Assembly (NCBI RefSeq): GCF_029892605.1
Contig: NZ_JARXWF010000005.1
Coordinates: 1 to 64,000, forward strand
Length of the DNA: 64,000 nt
Direction: 5' to 3'
Source of the DNA: Parabacteroides sp. PM6-13
Lineage (GTDB): Bacteria > Bacteroidota > Bacteroidia > Bacteroidales > Tannerellaceae
This document shows positions 9,126-18,399 of this stretch, piece after piece (positions within the stretch are counted from its first letter, which is position 1; every line of letters begins with the position of its first letter). The position numbers were made by a program, and so were the translations under genes. Below the pieces are notes generated by a model, which saw nothing but the letters and a program-made list of their open reading frames with translations, did not search any database and was not told the DNA's origin.

Positions 9126-10232
9126 TTACAACAGTTCTTTCAGATTTATACTGACAATAGAAGGGTTTTCTTCGGGATTACCCAACGCTTCTTCCTGCTC
9201 CAGGATGTAACCGATAAAGTAAAGATCATCATCGCCTGTTAGAAACTGAGGGAAGAATAGATAGGACTCTTCCGACAGATGTTTGACCTGTTTAATTAAC
9301 AGACTTGTATTGTTTTCCTTTTTAATGATCCAATGGAAAAAGAAGGGAATCGGATCCTCTTCCGTTTTTTCGGAGATAAGGAGATAGGCATACTTGCCGT
9401 TCTCGTAAAAACCTCTTATAGTGGCGTAATGTGTATTATTCAGTTTGTCTAACACCATCATAGGATCTTCCTGATGTATGGAAGCGGGCAGAGATAAGGG
9501 ACCAAAATCGACAGCGAATCGTTCCGTCAACTGCCCGTTTGCGATATGGTACAGTTTGTTATTGAAACTCTCCCTAAAGGTAGTGGTTCCACATTTTGAA
9601 AAGTTATTCTCTATCATGGGAAACAATTGTGACTCTTCATACAAATACTTTTCGACCGTTCCTGTCCGGACATTCCGTTTAAACAACTTATAGGGACTAT
9701 ACATATTGTTGTTGCCAATATAGAACCAATAACAGTCATCCTGTTCATCCTTCACAAAAGTACTGGCCGGCAGATCATGATCGATCGATTGCAGATAAGC
9801 TCCGTCAGATTTGTATTGTTTTATTTTTACATCTGTCAATACGCTGATCAGCTTCTCTTTTTCATCATACAAGACATCCGAACATAAAACATATTCCGCC
9901 GGGCCTTCTCCTATGGCTCCTATGGCATTGACAAAATGCCCCTTTTTGTCGAACCGGAGAACAGGAGCCGGCTGGTTGGGGGTATAAATGTAATAATGGG
10001 CTTCGTCCTGAAGCAGGGAGGGATATCCGGCAAGTAAAGATTCGTCAGAGACCTCCAATGTCAATACCTTTTTCTTTTCAAAGAAAGGCGTATCATAAAT
10101 AGAAACAGACTCTTTCGGATTGAATGTCAGCATTGTCACTGCCGCGCCGTCGGCTTCACCACCCTGCGAATTATTTGCTTTTTTGCAAGAGAACAGGGCT
10201 AACACAAGAAGAATAAATAGTACTTTTTTCAT
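9126..10232 (-). CDS. Six-bladed beta-propeller lipoprotein
   Basis: A 368-aa lipoprotein (MKKVLFILLVLALFSCKKAN, lipobox LFSC) of the TolB-like six-bladed propeller group common in Bacteroidota (often called BF3164-like or 6-bladed beta-propeller). Typical repeats are LRFDKKGHFVNAIGAIGEGPAEY and IKQYKSDGAYLQSI. Such proteins are thought to bind ligands at the cell surface or in the periplasm. No catalytic residues are evident and no function can be assigned. It stands alone, with a long repeat-bearing spacer upstream. Confidence 0.75.
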   Translation of the reverse strand: MKKVLFILLVLALFSCKKANNSQGGEADGAAVTMLTFNPKESVSIYDTPFFEKKKVLTLEVSDESLLAGYPSLLQDEAHYYIYTPNQPAPVLRFDKKGHFVNAIGAIGEGPAEYVLCSDVLYDEKEKLISVLTDVKIKQYKSDGAYLQSIDHDLPASTFVKDEQDDCYWFYIGNNNMYSPYKLFKRNVRTGTVEKYLYEESQLFPMIENNFSKCGTTTFRESFNNKLYHIANGQLTERFAVDFGPLSLPASIHQEDPMMVLDKLNNTHYATIRGFYENGKYAYLLISEKTEEDPIPFFFHWIIKKENNTSLLIKQVKHLSEESYLFFPQFLTGDDDLYFIGYILEQEEALGNPEENPSIVSINLKELL

Positions 10233-10374
10233 GATTGTTGAACTATTACGCTGTGATTGATAAAATCTTCTGCATGGATATGGAAAGCCTATCCATTTAG
10301 CGAGTGAAAATAGGCATATTTTTTTTCAGAGAAAAATGACATACAATAGGCTATTATTAGCTACTAACCGGGGG

Positions 10375-10497
10375 TATACTGCCTAGGGGGTGCCTACGTA
10401 CTGCCTACGTACTGCCTACGTACTATCTACGTACTTTTTATATAGACACCATGTAGGCACCATATAGGCACTATATAGGCACTCCCTAGACACCCCC
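10375..10497. repeat. Opposed arrays of an 11-bp unit
   Basis: Five consecutive 11-bp units ending in TGCCTA (one is TATCTA) occupy 10375-10429. Five more 11-bp units in the opposite orientation, beginning TAGGCAC or TAGACAC, occupy 10443-10497. The whole is an inverted repeat of repeats. The outer pair includes GGGGGTGCCTA at 10386-10396 and TAGACACCCCC at 10487-10497. It lies in the gene-free stretch 10233-10781, upstream of the propeller lipoprotein gene and downstream of the GH28 gene. The rest of that stretch is AT-rich with no recognisable gene. Confidence 0.85.
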
Positions 10498-10781
10498 TAA
10501 ATACTATTAAAACGTAAGCTAATCACCCTGAATACAACCCGATTTCTCGACCTACATCTATCAAAAAGAGTCTTATTTCGGAAAATTGGTTACTTTTTGA
10601 TAGTGGGAAAAATGCGAATTTGAAGCCTCATTTTATCAATTATTAACATATAGCCCGATTTAAGGTCATTTTGTAGCGAAAAAACAGGAGAAATTGCACA
10701 TTCTCCTGTCGGACTTATATAAAAACAAAACAAGTCAAATTCACTGAATAGCTACATTTTTTAGGCAAAATGTTAAAAAGT

Positions 10782-12158
10782 TTACTCCTCCCATTGCTTT
10801 TTATTTTCCGTTGCGGAAGATGCTTGTTTTCGGTCGCCCGTGAATGGTTGGTTGTTGATAGTGACATTTTTCAGCGTCAGATCCCGAATCATTTCCGTAC
10901 CCTCGGCAGATACTTTTCCCGCTTCGACCTGAAGGTTCTCAAAGGTGAAGCCAGAAAGCTGATATTGATCGGACTCGATCACATCGAAAGCCGTGGCACA
11001 GGCCAATTTGACATTCCGCATCGTGATATCATTGGCATAAGAGACACGAATACCATCTTCCCCTTTCAGGTCGAAGAATTGCGTCCATGGCTTCACATCG
11101 AGCATACTGCGCGTATTTCCTGAGATATCTTCCAGACGAATAAACTCATAATGCTGCGGGGTGTCAGGACGCATCTTGAGCTGAAGCAAGCGATGCGCAT
11201 CTTTTACAGTTGAACGACGAAACAGGATATTGTAATTATGGATCGCTTCGCTACCGCAGGTCAAGGCGCTATGGCAGAACCCATAGGTACAGTCCTCGAT
11301 AATAATATTGCGATTCTCGCCATTGTTTTCATCCTTATCGGCAAAAGGACCTTTTCCCCCTTTGAGGGCAACGGCATCATCATTCACCGCCATATAACAG
11401 TTCTTAATCAAGAAGTTACTACACACATCAATATCCACCGCATCCGTACTGGGCGCTTTAACCGGACTGGCCGGCGAGGTGATGGAGAGCCCAAGCAGTT
11501 TCACATAGGTACATTTATAGAAATGGGTTGTCCAGAAGGGAGAGTTTTGCAGACGCACACCCGAGAGCTGCACATGATTGCTATTAGAGATATACACCAA
11601 GCGAGGGCGCATCTCATCCATATTGGTACACTTCGGATTGAACTGCCGGCGCAGCCAGAAGGCTCTCCAATAACGAAGGCCATTCCCATCGATCGTTCCC
11701 TTGCCGGAGATCGTAAAGCCATCGACACCATCGGCATTAACCAAGGCGGCGAAATACTTCACCGTCTGTCCCTCCATGCGGGTCATCAGAAGCGGGAAAT
11801 GGCTTATATCATCGCTACCCTTCAGCGTTGCCTGCTCTTCCAGATGCAGATGAGTGCCCGGCTTGAAGAATAACGAGCCACTCAGGAACGTGCCCTGCGG
11901 AATAACGATCACTCCCCCACCCGCTTGATGCGCCTGATCGATAATGGCTTGTATCTTTTCTGTTTGCAAAATAGTGCTATCGTTCACTACGCCATAGTCC
12001 GTGATACGATAGGCCTTCCCCAACGACTCGATACGGGTTGGGGTCGTCTCTCTGAACCAATCGGGAATGGGTGTCCCGTCAGGAAAGATATCCTGGGCAG
12101 AGATCGTAAAACAGGAGATGCAGGCAAATAAGAGCGTTAATATATTAATATGTTTCAT
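10782..12158 (-). CDS. Exported GH28 glycoside hydrolase (pectin/rhamnogalacturonan)
   Basis: A 458-aa periplasmic or surface enzyme with a signal peptide (MKHINILTLLFACISCFTIS). The right-handed parallel beta-helix fold of GH28 is indicated by ITDYGVVNDST, AGGGVIVIPQGTFLSG and the catalytic Asp motifs STDAVDID and NDDAVALKGG. The canonical GHG is replaced by TCGSE and the RIK-like substrate motif by LQLKMRP, as in Bacteroidota members acting on rhamnogalacturonan or terminal galacturonic acid. It is the last gene of a three-gene operon with GH2 and a second GH28. The exact linkage specificity cannot be read from sequence. Confidence 0.88.
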   Translation of the reverse strand: MKHINILTLLFACISCFTISAQDIFPDGTPIPDWFRETTPTRIESLGKAYRITDYGVVNDSTILQTEKIQAIIDQAHQAGGGVIVIPQGTFLSGSLFFKPGTHLHLEEQATLKGSDDISHFPLLMTRMEGQTVKYFAALVNADGVDGFTISGKGTIDGNGLRYWRAFWLRRQFNPKCTNMDEMRPRLVYISNSNHVQLSGVRLQNSPFWTTHFYKCTYVKLLGLSITSPASPVKAPSTDAVDIDVCSNFLIKNCYMAVNDDAVALKGGKGPFADKDENNGENRNIIIEDCTYGFCHSALTCGSEAIHNYNILFRRSTVKDAHRLLQLKMRPDTPQHYEFIRLEDISGNTRSMLDVKPWTQFFDLKGEDGIRVSYANDITMRNVKLACATAFDVIESDQYQLSGFTFENLQVEAGKVSAEGTEMIRDLTLKNVTINNQPFTGDRKQASSATENKKQWEE

Positions 12159-12179
12159 GAGACTTTTCTATAGGTTATT

Positions 12180-15014
12180 TTACTTATTACTTCTAAAATC
12201 GAACCAGAGATCCATATGTACCCCTTCGTCGCCTACCTTAATACGGATATTAGAGGGTTGGCTCTTGGGACCCTGTTGAGAGATTGGCTTGAAACAACGC
12301 ATACCCGGTATTTCATAAAGGAAAGAGATGTCTCCTTCCGGGAATTCAGGATTGGCCGACCAATTTGTTTTGTTGTCTTTCGGTTCTTCGGGCGTAAACA
12401 CACGCATAAAGACGCCATCGCTGCCACTATAGACCGTGAAAGGCGTTTCGGTTGTATTCAGGGTGCTCCAATACATATTACCATGATAGCCTTTGAACTC
12501 CGGATAAACCAGGTTAGCAAAGTCGGCACCCGTCATCGTATTGTTATATTCCTTTTCCCACACGCCATAGTTGGCTCCGCGGATACGGTTTCTCCACACC
12601 CGGTACGGGCCACGACCAAACCATTCCATGCCTTCCACCTTTTCTTCCGGATAGGAGAAGGTAAACCCAAAATTGGTGATATGATCTTCAAACACAGCCT
12701 CATCAAAGCCTTTGCCGGGATTCGATTTATTCAGGGTAACAGCATACATACGCAATAGTCCGGCAGCGCTCATCTCCCAACGGATCGAATCGACCGCACC
12801 CATATAGTAGGCTGTAAACACGGCATTATCGCCCTCCTGGCGATATTTCACCTCTTTCAGGCGCGCCTTCATGCCGACCGGGATCGGACCGTTATTGAAC
12901 GAAACGACACCGTTGGCATTCTTCACCTCGGCGATCAGCCCGTCCGCCTCATTGAAACGAGCCACCACATCTTGTCCGGAAAGAATAATCTGTCCGTTTT
13001 CACGACTAACAGAAGCTTTTCCGGTCGAAGCAACCTTGGCCAACTGTCCACAGGTGTATTCACCGGCGTAATGGATAGGCCATGTCCAGGTGCATATCTC
13101 TTCCCCATGTCTGTCCCAAGCAGTTATCTCCAGGATATCCCCTTGGAAGAAGTTGGCTGGCAGCTCCATACGCGCCTTACCCGCTTCCCGCGGATCAATG
13201 GCCGGGAGTTTAACTACTCCGGTGGCTATCGCTTCCGACTTCGCCCCTTTAAGTAGAGGGGAAGGAGCCGTAAGCACCCGGTATTCCATTTTACAGCTAT
13301 TGAGATTGGAGAACAGATAATCGTTGCGCACGATAAACTCCCCGTTAAACGACGGAGTGATATAGAGTTGTTCAAACTGAATCGGTGCCCACACATCGCG
13401 CACGGTGTAATAGCTACCCTCTTTCTGACGATAAGGACCTACAATCCCATCCGTACCATTCGAGCCATCCGAGTCGAGTATGCCGCCTTTATCGCTACGC
13501 ACCACTGCGTTATCCGAGAAGTCCCACATAAAGCCTCCGGCAAAGAGCGGATGAGCCGTGTATTGATTCCAGAAGTCTTCCAATCCGGCTCCATGCCCCT
13601 GGTCGTACATACCATGTTGGAATTCGGTCGGCATAAACACCTTATAGCCATTCACAAAACGAGCCACCCCTGTAAGGAAGGTCGGATAATGGTGGGTATC
13701 CAGGTTATCGAAGTCAGCCCAGGCATGGATCACATGACGCTTCTGCGGGTCATATTGTCGATAGACCGGACCAAGATCGTGATTGAAACCACCCTCGTTA
13801 CCATTACTCCACAGGATGATAGAGGGATGATTCACATCGCGGGTCACCAGTTCCTTCACCCGCTTGGTGCCGACCTCCGTGCCGTAAGCGTTTTGCCAGC
13901 CGGCCAATTCAGACACCACAAAGATACCCAGCGAGTCGCAGACATTCATAAAGTGTTTGTCGGGAGCGTAATGGAAACGCACAGCATTGATGTTCATCTC
14001 TTTGATCAGCTTTCCATCCATCAGGCTCACCGCTTCGTTGGTGGTGCGTCCACCATCAGGATGGAAAGAGTGACGGTTGATACCTTTCAGAACCACCTTC
14101 GTGCCGTTCACATAAATACCATCTTTCACACGGAACTCTACCGTACGGAAGCCGATACGTTCTTTATGTACATGCAACGTATTCTTGTTTTTATCTTTTA
14201 GTTCCAGCTCCAACCAATAGAGATTAGGCGTTTCTGTATTCCATGTTTCCACATTGTCCCATTTGTATTGAACGGCATGCGCATTTCCAGCCTTCAACGT
14301 CAAGGATTGTGATGTAGCTTTCGAGCCGTTAGCCTTTACCGGCGTCAGATGGGCAGTCAGCGTATAGCCCTCTTCCAATGGCGCGGTAAACACATCGGCA
14401 AACAAAGATCCATCGGCCTTCGCATCCACAGCGATCCGCTCGATATGAACAGCCGGTTTCGCTTCCAGATAGACCGGACGATAGATACCGCCGAAGATCC
14501 ACCAGTCGGCTTTGCGCTCAGCGGCGTTCACTAAGCGGTCGGAAGACTCTTTACTGACCTTTACCTCCAGGTCGTTCTTGCCCACTTTTATTTTGTCGGT
14601 AATATCATAGGAGAAACGGTTGAATCCACCCTGATGAATCTCACCCGCTACCTTTCCATTGACAAATACCTCGGTATCGGTCATTACGCCTTCGAATACA
14701 ATCGTGATTTGTTTTCCTTTCCAATCGGAAGGGATCCGGAAGGAGGTGCGATAGATACCCGTCTCCATCGGCGGGTTTTTAATACTCTTATCAACATACC
14801 AGCGACCATAACTATATTCGCCGAATCCCTGCAGTTCCCATTGTGAGGGTACTTCAATCTTCGACCACTTCTTGCTGTTCATGCCATCGCTGCAATAAAA
14901 CTGCCAAGTCTTCGTGTCACCTAATCCTTTTCCGGAGAGGTAGAGCGTTTCTGTGTTTTGTGCTGTCACCGAGAGGGAGAGCAAAACGCTCATGAGTAAA
15001 ATTAACTTCTTCAT
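12180..15014 (-). CDS. GH2 family beta-galactosidase-like enzyme
   Basis: A 944-aa exported enzyme (signal peptide MKKLILLMSVLLSLSVTAQ) with the LacZ-type order: sugar-binding domain, immunoglobulin-like domain, TIM barrel, and C-terminal small domains. The acid/base is Glu407 in ILWSNGNEGG and the likely nucleophile is Glu464 in MPTEFQHG. The barrel also has FMWDFSDNA. In a rhamnogalacturonan locus the expected role is removal of galactose side chains, which is inference from context. It is flanked by two GH28 genes with gaps of 21 and 4 bases, so all three should be co-transcribed. Confidence 0.9.
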   Translation of the reverse strand: MKKLILLMSVLLSLSVTAQNTETLYLSGKGLGDTKTWQFYCSDGMNSKKWSKIEVPSQWELQGFGEYSYGRWYVDKSIKNPPMETGIYRTSFRIPSDWKGKQITIVFEGVMTDTEVFVNGKVAGEIHQGGFNRFSYDITDKIKVGKNDLEVKVSKESSDRLVNAAERKADWWIFGGIYRPVYLEAKPAVHIERIAVDAKADGSLFADVFTAPLEEGYTLTAHLTPVKANGSKATSQSLTLKAGNAHAVQYKWDNVETWNTETPNLYWLELELKDKNKNTLHVHKERIGFRTVEFRVKDGIYVNGTKVVLKGINRHSFHPDGGRTTNEAVSLMDGKLIKEMNINAVRFHYAPDKHFMNVCDSLGIFVVSELAGWQNAYGTEVGTKRVKELVTRDVNHPSIILWSNGNEGGFNHDLGPVYRQYDPQKRHVIHAWADFDNLDTHHYPTFLTGVARFVNGYKVFMPTEFQHGMYDQGHGAGLEDFWNQYTAHPLFAGGFMWDFSDNAVVRSDKGGILDSDGSNGTDGIVGPYRQKEGSYYTVRDVWAPIQFEQLYITPSFNGEFIVRNDYLFSNLNSCKMEYRVLTAPSPLLKGAKSEAIATGVVKLPAIDPREAGKARMELPANFFQGDILEITAWDRHGEEICTWTWPIHYAGEYTCGQLAKVASTGKASVSRENGQIILSGQDVVARFNEADGLIAEVKNANGVVSFNNGPIPVGMKARLKEVKYRQEGDNAVFTAYYMGAVDSIRWEMSAAGLLRMYAVTLNKSNPGKGFDEAVFEDHITNFGFTFSYPEEKVEGMEWFGRGPYRVWRNRIRGANYGVWEKEYNNTMTGADFANLVYPEFKGYHGNMYWSTLNTTETPFTVYSGSDGVFMRVFTPEEPKDNKTNWSANPEFPEGDISFLYEIPGMRCFKPISQQGPKSQPSNIRIKVGDEGVHMDLWFDFRSNK

Positions 15015-15018
15015 ATGT

Positions 15019-16434
15019 TTACTTATTGTTTAGATAACGATCCAATGTTGAGGGGCCTTCCGTATTTATCTCATCGTAGGTGATAGCCTCCAAAACAACA
15101 TTCTCTGTGTGTGCAAGACGTCCCACCTCATCGGTCACCACACCCACATGTACATTTTTAATCTCTATATCTTTGATCGGCAAACGCTCGTCGCCTTTGA
15201 TCTCATAGATCATCTTGGCAGAGGCACATTGGATATGATTCATATAGATGCCTGCGATACGGGTGATACTGGTCTCGTAGGTCGGCACCAGGTCGCGCCA
15301 TTGGTAGAGAACCTCGGTATCGATCTCGAACACCCGCAATGTCTCGCCGGCCGTCACACGATCCATATAGATATTCTCCACAAAGCCTCCACGGCGATAG
15401 TTGGTCTTCACAAAGAAAAAGCGGTGTACCGAATTGGGCGCGTCACAGTCGTGCATATAGACATTACGCACCCCGCCCGACATCTCGCTACCAATGCCCA
15501 GCAACGTATGTCCGGCCAGGATCTTACAGTTGCGCACCACGATATTTTCACTTGGCGTATTCAATCGCCATGCGTCGCGATTGCGTCCCGCCTTGATCAC
15601 TACGGCATCATCGCCCTGATCAAACAGGCAATCTTCGACTAAAAAGTTTCGAGTCATTTCAATATCGATCCCGTCGTTATTGTGTCCATGCGCTTTCACG
15701 TCGAGGTTGCGCACCACACCCCCTTCGCACATATAGAGATGAACCGTCCAAAAGGGACTTTCACGAATCTTGAAACCATCGAATAAGACATTCTTACAAC
15801 GGTTGAAATGGATCAAGTGCGGACGAAGGTGGTTTTCACCCATTGCCATCTGACGCTCTTCCACCGCTACATCGGTAGAGGCCATGGTATAGAGTTGCGC
15901 CAATGCATCCATATGTGGTTTAGGGCGTCCGAACCACCCCTTCCAGGTGTCCATACGGGGCTTCAACATACCGCTACCGGTAATGGCCACATTCTCGCAG
16001 TCGAAAGCATACAACAGGGGTGAATAATTATAACACTCCATGCCTTCCCACGAGGTCATCACCGCCGGCAGGTAATCGGCCGGATTGTCGGTGAAGTGCA
16101 ATACGGCACCCTCAGAAAGATACAGATTTACATGACTCTTGAAATGAATCGGACCGGTAAGCCAATCACCGGCAGGAACCACCACGCGGCCGCCCCCTTT
16201 TCTGTGACAGGCATCGATGGCTTTGGCAATGGCTTCGGTGTTGATCACCTCGCCACCTTCCACAGCACCATAATCGACTATATTAAAATCCTTCTGCGGA
16301 TAAATAAACACTTGGATGGGCTCCATCGGAAAGGGAGCTTCCACTTCAATCGTTTCATACCGAGGGGCAGGAGCTGTGCAAGAAAGGAGGAATAATCCCA
16401 GGCACAGCCAACTCATGTTTTTCAAAAAATGCAT
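15019..16434 (-). CDS. GH28 glycoside hydrolase lipoprotein
   Basis: A 471-aa lipoprotein. I place the start at MHFLKNMSWLC, giving a signal sequence with lipobox LLSC. A longer in-frame start at 16497 would add 21 residues ahead of the signal and is unlikely. Beta-helix and GH28 motifs are GGGRVVVPAGDWLTGPI, NNDGIDIEMTR, DQGDDAVVIKAGR, GIGSEMSGGVRN and FVKTNYRRGG. These give the usual Asp triad with a GSE in place of GHG. It is the first gene of the operon with GH2 and the second GH28. A candidate operator lies about 100 bases upstream. Confidence 0.87.
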   Translation of the reverse strand: MHFLKNMSWLCLGLFLLSCTAPAPRYETIEVEAPFPMEPIQVFIYPQKDFNIVDYGAVEGGEVINTEAIAKAIDACHRKGGGRVVVPAGDWLTGPIHFKSHVNLYLSEGAVLHFTDNPADYLPAVMTSWEGMECYNYSPLLYAFDCENVAITGSGMLKPRMDTWKGWFGRPKPHMDALAQLYTMASTDVAVEERQMAMGENHLRPHLIHFNRCKNVLFDGFKIRESPFWTVHLYMCEGGVVRNLDVKAHGHNNDGIDIEMTRNFLVEDCLFDQGDDAVVIKAGRNRDAWRLNTPSENIVVRNCKILAGHTLLGIGSEMSGGVRNVYMHDCDAPNSVHRFFFVKTNYRRGGFVENIYMDRVTAGETLRVFEIDTEVLYQWRDLVPTYETSITRIAGIYMNHIQCASAKMIYEIKGDERLPIKDIEIKNVHVGVVTDEVGRLAHTENVVLEAITYDEINTEGPSTLDRYLNNK

Positions 16435-16533
16435 GTTAACTCTATCTATAATTTGGTTATTAAAATCAGATTCCAGGCCACTTTTCACTAAGGACAAAAG
16501 TAGTGTAAACCCCTATATACTGACACGTAAATA

Positions 16534-16553
16534 CGTACAATAACCTGTAAAAT
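16534..16553 (+). promoter_or_regulatory. Candidate PUL operator, copy 1
   Basis: It reads CGTACA, ATAA, CCTGTAAAAT. The same layout CGTACA-N4-CCTGTA recurs at 27270-27289 and 37699-37718, each upstream of a transcription unit of this locus. It is about 100 bases upstream of the GH28 start at 16434 and in the opposite orientation to that gene. The likely binder is the HTCS encoded at 33391-37653; that is inference. Confidence 0.55.
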
Positions 16554-16690
16554 GGTGCAAACGGAAAGATTTATAAAAAATAGTTGCCCCATTTTTGTCA
16601 CAATCCGAAAGCATGCGTCAATCTAATAAAAAGAGCGTAAATCATCAGTATTAATCATAAAAACGAATCGTATGTTAAACACGTTAGCTA

Positions 16691-17314
16691 CTACTCGGAG
16701 CGCATCGACAGGAAGGATTTCAGGATCTTTGAGAATGTCTCCGGAGCCATATTCAGATAGGATGCGATGTAATACTGAGGGATTCGTTTTATCAACTCTT
16801 TTTGATTATCTGTTTGCATAAAATGCGTAACCCTCTCCATCGCATCAAAACATCGCATCCTACAGATCATTTCCTCCAATTTGCAAACATGTAATTCCAA
16901 CAGCTTATAAAAAAGGCAGGCAATCTCAGGATATTCCCGACAAAGAGTTTCGTGACCTGTCGCAGGGATGCAAATCACCTCGGTGGGTTCAAGGGTTTTG
17001 ATATTCAAAAAGGAGCTGTTTTTGCTAAACAGGCTATGACAGGAGGTGCAGAACTCACCCTCCTTCGCAAAGGCCAATACAGATTCTCTGTCCTCTTGTT
17101 GAAGAAAACAGGAACAAATCCCTTTCACGATAAAATAGATATGCCGACAGCCTCTCCCCTCTTCTTGCAATAATTCTCCTTTCGGAAAACGCCGAAAAGA
17201 GCTTATAGCGCATATACTATCCCACATAGTCGGAGTAATATCACCATGCTGAGAAAGCGCGTGATACATTTTTTCATAAGCAAATGCCGATGGCGACAGC
17301 CCTTCTTTTCCCAT
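16691..17314 (-). CDS. Crp/Fnr-family transcription regulator
   Basis: A 207-aa cytoplasmic protein with an N-terminal cyclic-nucleotide-binding-like beta-barrel (FPKGELLQEEGRGCRHIYFIVKG in two pieces: FPKGELLQEEG, HIYFIVKGIC). A long helix follows, then a C-terminal helix-turn-helix (QYYIASYLNMAPETFSKILK). The HTH ends soon after its recognition helix, typical of the many short Bacteroidota members of this family. The effector is unknown. Several Cys residues are present (CSCF, CTSC) but no Fnr-type FeS pattern is clear. It lies 88 bases downstream of the caspase-like gene on the same strand, with its own possible promoter. Confidence 0.85.
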   Translation of the reverse strand: MGKEGLSPSAFAYEKMYHALSQHGDITPTMWDSICAISSFRRFPKGELLQEEGRGCRHIYFIVKGICSCFLQQEDRESVLAFAKEGEFCTSCHSLFSKNSSFLNIKTLEPTEVICIPATGHETLCREYPEIACLFYKLLELHVCKLEEMICRMRCFDAMERVTHFMQTDNQKELIKRIPQYYIASYLNMAPETFSKILKSFLSMRSE

Positions 17315-17402
17315 AACAACCTTACATTTTATGCATTTTGATTCCTTTACAAGGAATTGACATAAAAGGTCTGTTTGTGACAGGAAAAGGAGTGATTCCT
17401 AT

Positions 17403-18398
17403 TTATTTTGTTTTCAACAAGACACGGTTCGGATTGCCGAAGAAGCAAGGGGTTTGTACTTCATATATTCTTTTTGACCAATCCGTAACCTGCATTTGCA
17501 GATAATGGTCCATTTCAGAAGCGGTAATATTTCCATCCTGGTTTAGGTCGGCCTCTCCTTGTAAACCGGCAGCCAGGAAATAGGTAAACAAACCCGCTTT
17601 CACCTCATCCAATACCAGCGAGGCCTGATTATAAGAAGAGGACATAAACACCTGAAAAGAGGGATTATCCACCCAGGGCTGATTCATAATAGGCTTGATA
17701 TCTATCCCTTTTGTACGGATAAGATTCACCGGATTTTCTTTATAGGAGAATTTCCCTAAGCCACTAAAACAGGCATCAATAAAGAGCGTGGTGCTGCGTG
17801 TTTCATACTTAGAGAGTTGCACAAACAATTCATTCAGGCTATACCCCTGCTTTTCTATTAAACGATGTTTAACATCCGATGGCAATAAATACAACTCATC
17901 TCCACCAGAAGAGGGAACGCCATGGCCGGAGTAATACACATACAAATCTGTTTTCCCCTTGGTGATCAAACGAGCGAGGTCACCGGCTTCGCTATCCAAC
18001 AGATTATCAAAGAAAAACCCCGTCGCCTCCGCATGGGTATAGATCAATACCTTTTCCACCCCGAACAACGTTTTAAAATAACGTGCCATCAGTTGCGCAT
18101 CCCGTGATGCATAAGGGGCAGTCGGGATATAGTCATACTGCTCCACCCCAATCACGACAGCCACAGAATAGGGCGTAACAGGAACCGCCTCCGGCAACGA
18201 GTCGATAGCGACAAAGTCTCTGCCGGAGAAATAATGATTTTGCACCGATTGCGGCGAATCAGCCGTTGTCTCCTTGGCCGAGCCAAAAGAGAAATGTATC
18301 GGATTAGACCTACCGGAGATCTTCTTTTGAGCCGAAACACTCAAGACCAACAACAGGCATGACAGGCATAAAACTATTTTCAAAAAACACCTTTTCAT
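17403..18398 (-). CDS. Exported caspase-like cysteine peptidase (C14 clan) with EF-hand
   Basis: A 331-aa protein with a signal peptide (MKRCFLKIVLCLSC to SVSAQ), so it acts in the periplasm or outside. The caspase/metacaspase fold is shown by VAVVIGVEQYDY, the catalytic His159 in YVYYSGHGVP and the catalytic Cys210 in LFIDACFSG. A perfect EF-hand loop (D284, N286, D288, G289, N290, E295 in DLNQDGNITASE) suggests calcium control, as in many metacaspases. The chosen ATG follows the stop codon of the transglutaminase-like gene by one base. It is the last gene of a five-gene operon of exported proteins. Substrate and role are unknown; the peptidase assignment is strong. Confidence 0.88.
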   Translation of the reverse strand: MKRCFLKIVLCLSCLLLVLSVSAQKKISGRSNPIHFSFGSAKETTADSPQSVQNHYFSGRDFVAIDSLPEAVPVTPYSVAVVIGVEQYDYIPTAPYASRDAQLMARYFKTLFGVEKVLIYTHAEATGFFFDNLLDSEAGDLARLITKGKTDLYVYYSGHGVPSSGGDELYLLPSDVKHRLIEKQGYSLNELFVQLSKYETRSTTLFIDACFSGLGKFSYKENPVNLIRTKGIDIKPIMNQPWVDNPSFQVFMSSSYNQASLVLDEVKAGLFTYFLAAGLQGEADLNQDGNITASEMDHYLQMQVTDWSKRIYEVQTPCFFGNPNRVLLKTK

Positions 18399-18399
18399 A

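Noticed and set aside
10375-10497. Regular short repeats that might be a CRISPR array
   Set aside because: Units are 11 bp, run without spacers and reverse orientation halfway; no cas genes are nearby.
12216-14201. Long open frames on the plus strand opposite the GH2 gene
   Set aside because: They lie antisense to a clearly conserved enzyme, carry no recognisable domains and have no promoter or ribosome site; they are by-products of its codon usage.
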